A DNA stretch of 48,531 nt, from positions 1-48,531 of the forward strand of contig JAQYVO010000138.1 of NCBI GenBank assembly GCA_030145425.1, read 5' to 3'. The notes beneath the pieces are model-generated. The model saw only the letters and a program-made list of their open reading frames with translations, was not told where the DNA came from and did no database searches. Each line of letters starts with the position of its first letter. Position 1 is the stretch's first letter. The DNA comes from Chromatiales bacterium. Its GTDB lineage: Bacteria > Pseudomonadota > Gammaproteobacteria > Chromatiales > Chromatiaceae. Positions 34,672-45,604 of the stretch are shown here, in pieces. The position numbers were made by a program, and so were the translations under genes.

Positions 34672-34755
34672 GGGCCAAGGGCCAAGGGCCAAGGGCCAAG
34701 GGCCAAGGGCCAAGGGCCAAGGGCCAAGGGCCAAGGGCCAAGGGCCAAGGGCCAA
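34672..34755 (+). repeat. Heptanucleotide tandem repeat, twelve perfect copies of GGGCCAA
   Basis: The 84 bases are exactly twelve uninterrupted copies of GGGCCAA, starting five bases after the relA stop codon. Such arrays change length by slippage. It lies outside any credible gene; open frames through it encode only repeat artefacts. The remaining 114 bases to the next gene show nothing I can name. Confidence 0.98.
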
Positions 34756-34869
34756 CAGAGGATGTGGTGCCCCAGCCTTTGTGTCAATTCATATATTTGC
34801 TTGTGGTTCCAAGTGCCCTGAATCCGTAAAGTAGCACAGCACTCGAATCACCCTGTCTTCCCCTCGGCC

Positions 34870-36378
34870 CTACAATCCGTACTCCAGCTTCAATCTCAGC
34901 TGCAGCTTCTTCGCCTGCTTGAACGCTTCTTTCAGCATCAATCGATTTAGGTCCGGAAGAGAGGCGGGGTCGAGACGGTTGGGGTCATCAGAATCCATGT
35001 CGACGAGTTGCTGCTGGATCCGGAATCGCTGTATGAGATGAAAAGCCTCAATCTCTGACGCCGTCTCTTCCGGTTTCAGGTTCTGGACGGCTGCGGCGGC
35101 ACGAAGACGATCTCCGGTATTGGTTGCCCAGATGCCGTGGGTGAGGCTCCAGATTCTTGCCGCATCGATGAAAGGTCGGGCGCCATGGAGCTTGAGATCG
35201 ATGCTGTGTGGATGCTCACGACCACCGTCATAGACAAAACCGCCAATCCAATTGAGTGGGGGATCACAGGTCAGGGCCTCCTCCGTCATCGCCCTCAGAA
35301 AACGCGGGCGTTCGGGGGGCAGGGGAATCAGCCAGTTGCGCAGATTGTCGGCCAATTCGTAACTTCCGTAAATGGGTCGGAAATCGAAAAAGATTGTACT
35401 GTGCATCAGCGCCTCCGGGTCCGGAGTTCCCATCCAGCTACTGAATCTCTCCTGCCACTCAGACATGCTCAGGCACCAGAGTGGATTTCCGGACATGATG
35501 CCGCCTTTGCAGTGTTTGAAACCGCAGGCATCCAGGCCCCGGTTTACCGCTTTGGCAAAAGGGAGAAAGGCCTCACGGATAGCCTCCGTGGAAGATTCGT
35601 CACCCGGCAGAAACAGGAGCCCGTTGTCCTGGTCTGTGGAGAATGTCTGCTCCAGGCGCCCCTCAGAGCCGAAAACCAACCAGCACCAGGGAACCGGGGG
35701 CAGATCGAACTCATCCTCGACCAGTTCGATTACCCGCATGACAACCAGATCGTTCAATGCCGACATCCACTGACAGATTCCCTCCACGCCCATGCCGGCT
35801 GAAAACAGTTCCGCGCCCCGTTTACGTATTGCATCTGCGGCTTCTGACATCGCCTTGACGTCGATTGCCCCGGTCACACGATCCGCAAGAGCCTCTGCCC
35901 CCCCACCTCGAAGACCGAACAGGTCCGAACGGGAAACCACGTTGCACAGCCGGCCGTCCGGCTCAACGAGCAGGACATGCCTGACGCCGCGTTTGGTCAT
36001 CAGCACGGTCGCCCGATGGGATGGCGCATCTGCCGGAAGGGAAAAGGGGGCACCGGTCATCAAACCGGCTATGGGCTCATCCAGCCTGCCTCCGTCTACG
36101 GAGATACCGTGCACCAGATCCGTCAGTGTTACGATGCCCAGGGGAAGCTCGCTGGTGGTATCCACGACAATGATGGTATCCCCCCCTACCTGATTCATCT
36201 GCATCAATGCCTGACGGACGCTGGTGGTGGGCGACACAGTTATCGGAGCCCGCTGCGGTAGAGAACGCAAAGGCCCCTCAGAGGGCCCAAAGTAAGCGTA
36301 GGACGTGCTCAAACGTGACTTATTGCTTCCCGGCTCCAAAGCGGATTGGCTGCTGTTACCCGATTTATCCCCGTTCAT
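34870..36378 (-). CDS. CBS-pair plus DUF294 nucleotidyltransferase-like signalling protein
   Basis: The 502 residues begin with about 40 variable residues, followed by two CBS motifs (about 42-165; e.g. PLGIVTLTDLV and NVVSRSDLFGL), which bind adenosine ligands in many proteins. A DUF294 nucleotidyltransferase-like domain follows (about 180-340) with the signature WLVFGSEGRLEQTFSTDQDN, and then DUF294_C (about 350-495). This architecture is common next to ActP-type sodium/acetate symporters and is thought to regulate them; here a symporter-kinase lies in the same operon. The activity is unproven. Its start overlaps the response-regulator stop as TAATG. Confidence 0.93.
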   Translation of the reverse strand: MNGDKSGNSSQSALEPGSNKSRLSTSYAYFGPSEGPLRSLPQRAPITVSPTTSVRQALMQMNQVGGDTIIVVDTTSELPLGIVTLTDLVHGISVDGGRLDEPIAGLMTGAPFSLPADAPSHRATVLMTKRGVRHVLLVEPDGRLCNVVSRSDLFGLRGGGAEALADRVTGAIDVKAMSEAADAIRKRGAELFSAGMGVEGICQWMSALNDLVVMRVIELVEDEFDLPPVPWCWLVFGSEGRLEQTFSTDQDNGLLFLPGDESSTEAIREAFLPFAKAVNRGLDACGFKHCKGGIMSGNPLWCLSMSEWQERFSSWMGTPDPEALMHSTIFFDFRPIYGSYELADNLRNWLIPLPPERPRFLRAMTEEALTCDPPLNWIGGFVYDGGREHPHSIDLKLHGARPFIDAARIWSLTHGIWATNTGDRLRAAAAVQNLKPEETASEIEAFHLIQRFRIQQQLVDMDSDDPNRLDPASLPDLNRLMLKEAFKQAKKLQLRLKLEYGL

Positions 36379-36751
36379 TAATCGGATTCTCCCAGAAGGG
36401 ATTTAACTCTCGCAACCAGGGCACTGGTGGAAAAGGGTTTGGGTATGTAAGCATCGGCGCCAAGCGCCGCCCCCTTTGCTATCTCGGCATCCCTGCCTTT
36501 TGCGGTAAGCATGACAATACGCACCTTGTCCAGGTCATGATCCTCACGCACCGCTTTACAGACGTCGAACCCGTTGAGCTTCGGCATCATTACGTCAAGC
36601 AGTACCAGATCCGGACGCTCATTGCGGATCTTTGCCAGGCCCTCTTCTCCATCCCGGGCGACAGTTACCTCGAATCCCTCCCGCCGCATCAGGAAATCAA
36701 CGGAAATAACAATATTCTGTTCGTCATCAACTATCAGAATCTTTTTAGTCA

Positions 36752-36752
<1 letters not shown>
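36378..36752 (-). CDS. Single-domain response regulator
   Basis: The 124 residues are a complete receiver domain: the acidic pocket in LIVDDEQN (residues 9-11), the phospho-acceptor Asp53 in LVLLDVMMPKLNGFD, the Thr/Ala switch in MLTAKGRD, and the Lys in YIPKPFSTSALVARV. No output domain is attached, so it probably acts through a protein partner, as CheY does. It lies between the symporter-kinase gene (TGATG overlap) and the CBS-DUF294 gene (TAATG overlap), so the three are translated as one set. The CBS-DUF294 protein is a natural candidate for the target. Confidence 0.95.
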
Positions 36753-39496
<2,744 letters not shown>

Positions 39497-39556
39497 GCAG
39501 ACCTCCGGTCTAGGGTGTCGTGATCACTGGGTGGCGCGTCCCAATAACAGGCACCA

Positions 39557-39757
39557 TCATTGGTCCGACCCCTCGACAATCCACGCCATCACCCCAATAA
39601 GCACAGCCCAGACACCAAACAGATAAAGGTACAGAATCGGCAGGCCAAGCACTTCCTGCGGTCTGTCCAGCAGGGCCATAACAGGTGAATAGTAGAGAAA
39701 GCAACCAGCCAGGAAAACGGCAACCAGCCGCTGCCCCATCAGGGTCGATCGCCTCAT
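39557..39757 (-). CDS. Small two-helix membrane protein upstream of the symporter-kinase (CbrX-like)
   Basis: The 66 residues (MRRSTLMGQRLVAVFLAGCF at the start) have two membrane helices (about 10-30 and 40-60) linked by a loop with LLDRPQEVLGLPI, and end WIVEGSDQ. ATG at 39757 is chosen because GGGGGAA lies six bases upstream; the frame extends further only to a TTG. It precedes the symporter-kinase gene by 60 bases in the same direction. Small membrane proteins accompany many sodium:solute symporters, and a comparable gene (cbrX) precedes cbrA in Pseudomonas; the equivalence is inferred from position and size. Confidence 0.75.
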   Translation of the reverse strand: MRRSTLMGQRLVAVFLAGCFLYYSPVMALLDRPQEVLGLPILYLYLFGVWAVLIGVMAWIVEGSDQ

Positions 39758-39916
39758 CGAGGGTTCCCCCAGCAACAGAATGAACTTCGTTAGAGTATAG
39801 GGTACCCAAGGTGGATAGGGTATGCAGAACTATAAAAAAGTCCTCTGTCCACCCATCCTTGCGGGCAGTGCCGGCCCCACCATGTATGCTGACTATTTAG
39901 AAGTTCCGCCGGTAAT

Positions 39917-40414
39917 TCAGTAGCCGAGTGTCTGATGTAGATTGTCCAGCATCTCATCGAGAAAAGCCCTGTTTTGTAAAAGCTTGTTTACACGATCCTC
40001 ATCTCTTTCATCAAAATTCATGAGGGACTTAAGCGCATGGAAAAAGATATCCATATCTCTATTGATCCGTTCCTGGGCGGAGACAGAGGGAACCTGCCCT
40101 TCCGTATGGAGGACATTTCTTACAACCCTGTTATAAGCCGCGATAAGCCGGTATAGATCCCGTCTTTTTTCGCGAAACCAGGGTATTCCGAGTATCTGAT
40201 TCACCGTATCCTTGGCACTCACCTGACCATACTGAGCAAATGAGTCAATCATCTTGAAATAGAGATATCGCAGGCGCGAAAACTCCTGAAGTTTATCCGC
40301 CCGGTGTAAAGCCACCAACAGATAAAACATATCTCTGAGAATGCGCACTGCTTCCCTGTTCTCCCGCAGCCAGGGGATTCGATAAAATGCCCGCCAAGTG
40401 GAAAAAGAAACCAT
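39917..40414 (-). CDS. Hypothetical all-helical protein
   Basis: I do not recognise this 165-residue protein. It is rich in Arg, Leu, Phe and Asp/Glu, has no signal peptide, and looks all-helical. Two segments resemble each other: RIPWLRENREAVRILRDMFYLLVALHRADK near the start and GIPWFREKRRDLYRLIAAYNRVV near the middle, suggesting an internal duplication. ATG at 40414 (MVSFSTWR) has AAGGGG upstream; a GTG two codons earlier is possible. It is transcribed towards the CbrX-like gene, 160 bases away, and is divergent from the Gly-Tyr repeat gene at 40599. Confidence 0.75.
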   Translation of the reverse strand: MVSFSTWRAFYRIPWLRENREAVRILRDMFYLLVALHRADKLQEFSRLRYLYFKMIDSFAQYGQVSAKDTVNQILGIPWFREKRRDLYRLIAAYNRVVRNVLHTEGQVPSVSAQERINRDMDIFFHALKSLMNFDERDEDRVNKLLQNRAFLDEMLDNLHQTLGY

Positions 40415-40480
40415 TCGCACAACACCCCTTTCTCAATTCAATACCACTGATTCCGCCCGCCCGATAATTGACAATTCTGA

Positions 40481-40509
40481 TTGACCCCATTACCCACGAG
40501 TGCGATAAA
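40481..40509 (+). promoter_or_regulatory. Candidate sigma70 promoter of the Gly-Tyr repeat gene
   Basis: TTGACC (40481-40486), a 17-base spacer and GATAAA (40504-40509) give a plausible sigma70 pair, with a start near 40516 and a leader of about 83 bases to the GTG at 40599. Motif-based only. Confidence 0.4.
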
Positions 40510-40598
40510 GGGGATTCGAGGATATACCGGTCCCGATATCACTCCGATAGGTCAGGTTTGTCCGGTAGTGCTTAATTAAACTCCGAGGAACATAGAAA

Positions 40599-41168
40599 GT
40601 GCAAAAAAAGCTCATAAAACTTAGTGGACTGGCATTGGCGGTCAGTTTGCTGCTTACAGGTTCGGCATACGCTATGGATATGGGGAACATGATGAATCCT
40701 TCCAAGTGGATGGGGGGAAACAGGGACAGGGATCGTTATGACGATTCCTATAGAGATCCTGGATACGGCTATGGCCCAGGATACGGCGGCAGTCCCGGAT
40801 ACGGCGGAGGTCCCGGATACGGCGGAGGCCCCGGATACGGTGGCGGTCCCGGATACGGTGGCGGTCCCGGATACGGCGGCGGTCCAGGTTACGGTGGCGG
40901 TCCCGGATACGGCGGCAGTCCCGGATACAGTGGCAGTCCCGGATACGGTGGCAATCCCGGATACGGCGGCAATCCCGGATACGGTGGCAATCCCGGATAT
41001 GGCAGTGGCTCCGGATACGGTGGCGGCCCTGGATATGGGGGGGCTCCCGGTGGCGGCACCGGCTACGGTGCTCCACCCCCTTCACAAGCTCCCACCGGGT
41101 CTGACGGGTCGGCTCAGGAGATCAGGCGCCTGCAGCAACGCATCCGGCAGTTAGAGGCTGGACAGTAG
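40599..41168 (+). CDS. Secreted Gly-Tyr-Gly-Gly-Pro repeat protein with C-terminal heptads (paralogue B)
   Basis: The 189 residues have a signal peptide (about 1-25, ending AYA), then MGNMMNPSKWMGGNRDRDRYDD (about 28-49), about 15 repeats of PGYGGG/PGYGGS/PGYGGN (about 54-148), a short linker, and a heptad segment, EIRRLQQRIRQLE (about 174-186), at the very end. The order of parts and the MM-x-P-x-x-WMGG motif match the protein at 23090. The repeat DNA is a run of near-identical 18-base units, so copy number may vary between strains. The product is probably exported and flexible; function unknown. GTG at 40599 has GAGGA ten bases upstream, as in the paralogue. Confidence 0.85.
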   Translation: MQKKLIKLSGLALAVSLLLTGSAYAMDMGNMMNPSKWMGGNRDRDRYDDSYRDPGYGYGPGYGGSPGYGGGPGYGGGPGYGGGPGYGGGPGYGGGPGYGGGPGYGGSPGYSGSPGYGGNPGYGGNPGYGGNPGYGSGSGYGGGPGYGGAPGGGTGYGAPPPSQAPTGSDGSAQEIRRLQQRIRQLEAGQ

Positions 41169-41184
41169 ATCCCCTCATCAGGGC

Positions 41185-41225
41185 TGGCAGCCGCATCGCA
41201 GTTCATGCGACTGCCAACCTTTTTT
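41185..41225 (+). terminator. Terminator of the Gly-Tyr repeat gene
   Basis: TGGCAGCCGCAT (41185-41196) pairs with ATGCGACTGCCA (41205-41216) with one mismatch, and after ACC a run of six T follows (41220-41225). It lies 17 bases after the stop codon, between this gene and the convergent aldo/keto reductase gene. Confidence 0.9.
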
Positions 41226-41242
41226 CAGTTCGAGGGCAACTG

Positions 41243-42190
41243 CTACAAAATATCTGATAGATAGGCGAACATACGCTGACGCTGTGCTTCGTCGGGTAGC
41301 CGACCCTGGGCAGCGCCCAGGTTATCCACCATGTGTCGTTTCTTGCTCGTTGCGGGGATGGCGACACTGACCGATGGGTGGGAGATAATCCACTTGAGGA
41401 AGAACTGAGCCCAGCTGTCGATATCGAATTTCCCGGCCCAATCGGGAAGCTTTCTCCCCCTGACCGCTCTGAACAGCGAACCGCGTGCAAACGGGCGGTT
41501 TACGATGACCGCCATTCCGCGCTCCAATGCCAGCGGCAGAACCTGGTTTTCCGCCTCCGGTTCAGCCGGGGAATAGTTGATCTGAATAAAATCCAGCGGT
41601 TCTGAGCGCATGATCCGTGCAAGTTCATCGTGCGCTCCGTCATGATAGTGGGTGGCACCGATATATCGGATGCGCCCCTGTTCCTTCCATTCCCGCAAAG
41701 TCCGGATATGGGTCTGCCAATCCACCAGATTATGAATCTGCATCAGATCGATACGATTGGTGCGAAGCAGTTGAAATGACCTGTTCATCTGATCAACACC
41801 CGCCTTACGCCCATGGGTCCAGACCTTGGTCGCCAGAAAAACGCGGTCCCGCACCCCTAATTCAGCCATGACATCGCCAACGACGCGTTCTGCATCTCCG
41901 TACATGGGAGAGGTGTCCACCATGGCATTTTTCACATCCGCGAGAGCGGACAGGACCTCCCTCGGCCCCTGAAGCTCATCCGTACCCAACCCCACATCAA
42001 ATACCCTGGAGGTTCCCAGCCCCACCAAAGGTAAGGTTTCATTGCTTCCGGGAATAGTTCGATAGATTGTTTCCAGGGGTCGCCCGGCGAGAGCCCACCG
42101 GCTCAAAACCGGGTTTCCGGCCGCCACAGCGGCAATCACCTTCAGCAACAACCGCCTGCGACTGTTCAGTGGACCCGGACACTGCTTCAT
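41243..42190 (-). CDS. Aldo/keto reductase with probable Tat signal
   Basis: The 315 residues carry an N-terminal twin-arginine-like signal (NSRRRLLLKVIAAVAAGNPVL, about 9-29) and then an aldo/keto reductase barrel: Asp and Tyr of the catalytic tetrad in VDTSPMYG (about 91-98), Lys in FLATKVW, His in MQIHNLV, and the NADP-site region near AIPATSKKRHMVDN towards the end. Members with a Tat signal are thought to be exported folded, which raises the question of the periplasmic reductant. Substrate unknown. It is convergent with the Gly-Tyr repeat gene and divergent from the mrp operon. Confidence 0.9.
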   Translation of the reverse strand: MKQCPGPLNSRRRLLLKVIAAVAAGNPVLSRWALAGRPLETIYRTIPGSNETLPLVGLGTSRVFDVGLGTDELQGPREVLSALADVKNAMVDTSPMYGDAERVVGDVMAELGVRDRVFLATKVWTHGRKAGVDQMNRSFQLLRTNRIDLMQIHNLVDWQTHIRTLREWKEQGRIRYIGATHYHDGAHDELARIMRSEPLDFIQINYSPAEPEAENQVLPLALERGMAVIVNRPFARGSLFRAVRGRKLPDWAGKFDIDSWAQFFLKWIISHPSVSVAIPATSKKRHMVDNLGAAQGRLPDEAQRQRMFAYLSDIL

Positions 42191-42241
42191 ATTCGATACC
42201 TCCCAGCTTTACTACGCCGATTCCCCAGAGTGGTGGCTTTG

Positions 42242-42297
42242 GAATGAATTCGACCCTACGCCCCTTTCCGGAGATGGTCGAATGAATTCGACCCTAC
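42242..42297. repeat. Two direct half-copies of the CCCTAC palindromic repeat
   Basis: GAATGAATTCGACCCTAC occurs at 42242-42259 and again at 42280-42297, the second preceded by GGTC, which restores the hairpin GGTCGAATGAATTCGACC. Both are right halves of the element seen at 28711 and 48225. The following bases include TACCCACT at 42317, also found after each unit of the array at 48225. The 42191-42491 gap otherwise shows no gene; the mrp promoter should lie in its right part, but I cannot pick it with confidence. Confidence 0.8.
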
Positions 42298-42491
42298 AGT
42301 ATCGTGAATGTTAATTTACCCACTCAAACTAGGGGGAAAGCCTGTTATTTCATTCTCCAACTCACACGGTTAATATAGCCCGAATTTCCCCGGACTGTGG
42401 CTCGCTGAACGTTACAGGGTTGGTGGCGGGGTGCACTGGATGAATTCAGATGCGACATGCATCGGAACGGACTTATTGATTTGGTAACCTG

Positions 42492-45275
42492 ATGTTATTC
42501 CTTCTCGTTTGTCTCCCATTCCTCGGCGCATTGGCTGTTTACCCGGCTTCCAGATATCTGCATATACATCCTTCCCTTGTTTCCGGGCTGACCGCGACCC
42601 TGGGTCTGATCCTCGTCATCCACAACGGCATGGCTGTTTATGAAGGGGATCTCTTGCTGAATCAGCAGCAATGGATGCCCGCGATAGGGCTCTCTCTGAG
42701 CTTTCGCCTGGACGGGCTGGGGCTCTTGTTCGCCGAATTGATTCTGGGCATCGGGGTTTTGGTGATCTTTTACGCCCGTTATTACCTCACCGAGGCGGAA
42801 GCGGGTCCAAGACTTTACGCCTTCCTGCTTCTGTTCATGGGGGCAATGCTCGGATTGGTGCTCGCGGAAAACCTGCTCCTGATGCTCGTATTCTGGGAGT
42901 TGACCAGCCTTGCATCCTTTCTGCTCATCGGGTTCCGCCGACAGGATGCTGAAGCCCGGCAGGGTGCGCGACTCGCACTGTTTGTCACTGGGGGCGGCGG
43001 GTTCGCGCTTCTGGCGGCGTTGATAATACTGGGACAGATTGTCGGGAGCTATGAGCTTTCTGACGTGCTCACCAGCCGGGAACTGGTGGCGAATCATCCT
43101 CTCTATCCTCTCATTCTCGTTTTGTTCCTCCTGGGTGTGGGAACAAAATCCGCTCAATTTCCGTTCCACTTCTGGCTGCCACACGCCATGGCGGCACCCA
43201 CACCGGTGAGCGCCTACCTGCATTCGGCGACCATGGTGAAAGCTGGGATTTTCCTTCTCGGAAGATTTTTTCCGGTGCTTGCCGGTACCGATCTCTGGTT
43301 TTATCTGGTGAGCGGCATGGGTCTGTCAACTCTGCTGCTGGGGGCCTATTACGCACTGTTTCAGCATGATCTCAAGGGGCTGCTGGCTTACTCCACCATC
43401 AGTCACCTGGGACTGATCACGCTGCTGTTCGGTTTGGGCACCCCGCTGGGGGAAGTGGCCGCAGTTTTCCACGTGATCAATCACGCGGTTTTCAAGGCAT
43501 CCCTTTTTATGGCTGCCGGCATCATAGACCACGAGAGCGGCACCCGCGATATGCGAAAGCTCAATGGGTTGTTTAAGTACATGCCGTACACCGCCGTACT
43601 GGCAATGGTTGCCGCCGCCGCGATGGCCGGCGTTCCGCTGCTCAATGGGTTTCTCTCCAAAGAGATGTTTTTTGGAGAGACGGTGGCACTCAGCTGGTTG
43701 GGAGAGGCGAGCTGGCACTGGCTGTTCCCTCTGGCTGCCACGCTCGCGGGCATCCTGGCTGTGGCCTATTCACTGCGCTTCATCCATGACGTCTTTTTCA
43801 ACGGGGAACCCCGCGACCTGCCCAAGCTGCCCCATGAACCCCCACGTTGGATGAAGGTCCCGGTGGAGATTCTGGTGGTTCTCTGCATCGGCGTGGGCAT
43901 GTTCCCGAATTACACCGTCAGGCCGCTGCTCGAGGCCGCGGCGGGAGCCGTTCTGCAACAGCCCTTGCCCGAGTTCAGCCTGAGTATCTGGCATGGGTTT
44001 ACCCCGCCGCTGATCATGAGCCTGATCGCCATGGGTGCCGGTATTGCCCTGTACGGGGGACGAAAATGGGTGATCAGCGTACACGACAGGCTGCCTTTGC
44101 AGTTGAATGGAAAATGGATGGCGGAGCGCATGCTGGAGAGTTTGTTCAGCTTCGGGGCAAAAATTGATCGTCTGTTGGACAATCGCAGCCTGCAGCGTTA
44201 CAACTTTCTGCTCCTGATCAGCGCGGTGGCAGTTGGCGCTTTCGCGTTACAAGGTGAAACCCTGTTCGGCAGCGGTGAAGCCACGCCAGCCAGCATCCCG
44301 GCCCTGGTCGGAGGGTTTTTGCTCGCCGCCGGTTCGGTCACCACCGCGGCCCTTCACGGCAGGCGCCTGGTGGCGGTCATCATGCTCGGTCTCGTTGGCC
44401 TGATCACCTCGCTGCTGTTTGCCTATTTCTCGGCGCCAGACCTCGCACTTACCCAATTGCTGGTCGAGATCGTAACGGTGATCCTGGTACTGCTGGCAAT
44501 GTACTTTCTGCCGCAAACGACGCCTCCGGTGTCCAACCTGGGCCTGGTGTCCAGGGATGTGCTCCTGGGGATAGTCGCCGGAATCGGTGTGGGGATACTC
44601 TGTTATTCCATGCTCATGCAGCAGGGTGAGAGTATTTCCTCCTATTATCTGGCACAGAGCAAGCCGGGTGGCGGCGGCACCAACGTGGTAAACGTGATAC
44701 TCGTTGATTTCCGGGGCTTCGACACCATGGGGGAGATCACGGTGCTGGGTATCGCCGCCGTGGGTATTTTTGCCATGATCCAGGGTCTGGTTCTGAAGGG
44801 ACCTCGGCAGGATTGGCGCGGCGGCGCCTGGGCGAGGGATCCCCATCCCGTACTGCTGGTTACCGTTTCCAAGCTCCTGCTGCCCATCGCCCTTCTGGTT
44901 TCGGTGTTTCTTTTTCTGCGCGGCCATAACGAACCCGGCGGCGGATTCGTCGCCGGACTGGTCACAGGCGTTGCCTTGATACTGCAGTACATTGCGGAAG
45001 GCAGCGACGACACACGGCCCCGCCTGCCCTGGAACTATCTGGGGTTGATCGGCGCGGGCGTACTGATCGCTGTGCTGACAGGACTCGGGAGCTGGCTGTT
45101 TGGGTTTCCCTTTCTTACGACCTCTTTCACTTACGTGACGCTGCCCATCGTGGGTAAGTTCGAGCTGGCCAGTGCCTTGTTGTTCGACCTGGGTGTCTAT
45201 CTCGCCGTGGTGGGCACGGTATTGTTGATCCTTTCCGGCATAGGCGGCCTAAGCCGGCGGGAGAGGGAGGCCTGA
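42492..45275 (+). CDS. mrpA: Mrp Na+/H+ antiporter, fused subunits A and B
   Basis: MrpA is the largest subunit of the multisubunit Na+/H+ antiporter and is related to complex I subunit NuoL. The 927 residues comprise about 20 membrane helices. The antiporter core (about 1-500) contains FWELTSLASFLLIGFR and the lysine-bearing QHDLKGLLAYSTISHLGLI. The C-terminal part, from about residue 770 (PVLLVTVSKLLLPIALLVSVFLFLRGHNEPGGGFVAGL), is an MrpB domain, so A and B are fused, as in Pha1/group 2 Mrp systems. ATG at 42492 opens the operon. The stop overlaps the mrpC start as TGATG. Confidence 0.95.
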   Translation: MLFLLVCLPFLGALAVYPASRYLHIHPSLVSGLTATLGLILVIHNGMAVYEGDLLLNQQQWMPAIGLSLSFRLDGLGLLFAELILGIGVLVIFYARYYLTEAEAGPRLYAFLLLFMGAMLGLVLAENLLLMLVFWELTSLASFLLIGFRRQDAEARQGARLALFVTGGGGFALLAALIILGQIVGSYELSDVLTSRELVANHPLYPLILVLFLLGVGTKSAQFPFHFWLPHAMAAPTPVSAYLHSATMVKAGIFLLGRFFPVLAGTDLWFYLVSGMGLSTLLLGAYYALFQHDLKGLLAYSTISHLGLITLLFGLGTPLGEVAAVFHVINHAVFKASLFMAAGIIDHESGTRDMRKLNGLFKYMPYTAVLAMVAAAAMAGVPLLNGFLSKEMFFGETVALSWLGEASWHWLFPLAATLAGILAVAYSLRFIHDVFFNGEPRDLPKLPHEPPRWMKVPVEILVVLCIGVGMFPNYTVRPLLEAAAGAVLQQPLPEFSLSIWHGFTPPLIMSLIAMGAGIALYGGRKWVISVHDRLPLQLNGKWMAERMLESLFSFGAKIDRLLDNRSLQRYNFLLLISAVAVGAFALQGETLFGSGEATPASIPALVGGFLLAAGSVTTAALHGRRLVAVIMLGLVGLITSLLFAYFSAPDLALTQLLVEIVTVILVLLAMYFLPQTTPPVSNLGLVSRDVLLGIVAGIGVGILCYSMLMQQGESISSYYLAQSKPGGGGTNVVNVILVDFRGFDTMGEITVLGIAAVGIFAMIQGLVLKGPRQDWRGGAWARDPHPVLLVTVSKLLLPIALLVSVFLFLRGHNEPGGGFVAGLVTGVALILQYIAEGSDDTRPRLPWNYLGLIGAGVLIAVLTGLGSWLFGFPFLTTSFTYVTLPIVGKFELASALLFDLGVYLAVVGTVLLILSGIGGLSRREREA

Positions 45276-45604
45276 TGGAGCTGACCCTATCCATCCTGAT
45301 CGGTACCATGACGGCCAGCGCCGTCTATCTGTTGCTACGCGCCCGCACGTTTCCGGTCGTACTGGGGCTTTCACTGCTCGGCTATGCCGTCAATATCTTT
45401 CTGTTTGCAAGCGGCGGACTTACCCGCAACAGCGCGCCGCTGGTCGAACATGGTCTGAAAAACCTGCCGGATCCGCTGCCGCAGGCCCTGGTTCTGACCG
45501 CCATCGTCATAGGGTTCGGCATGACCGCCTTCCTGGTCGTGCTTGCACTTCGAGCCCTGCGGGATTTGGGTGACGATCGGGTGGACGGAGGTGGCGAGGA
45601 ATGA
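45275..45604 (+). CDS. mrpC: Mrp antiporter subunit C
   Basis: MrpC is the NuoK-like subunit. The 109 residues form three membrane helices and show the family segments SAVYLLLRARTFPVVLGLSLLGYAVNIFLF (about 12-41) and PDPLPQALVLTAIVIGFGMTAFLVVLALR (about 67-95). ATG at 45275 shares its A with the mrpA stop; the stop overlaps mrpD by four bases (ATGA). Confidence 0.95.
   Translation: MELTLSILIGTMTASAVYLLLRARTFPVVLGLSLLGYAVNIFLFASGGLTRNSAPLVEHGLKNLPDPLPQALVLTAIVIGFGMTAFLVVLALRALRDLGDDRVDGGGEE

Noticed and set aside
34491-34787. Minus-strand open frame with LALGPWP repeats
   Set aside because: It is a by-product of the GGGCCAA array read in frame and lies antisense to the relA end; no ribosome site or conserved sequence.
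40672-41154. Frames in other phases across the Gly-Tyr repeat (Arg/Cys/Ile-rich minus strand; Asp/Thr/Val-rich plus strand)
   Set aside because: The 18-base units keep all phases open. Only the annotated frame has a signal peptide, ribosome site and a paralogue.
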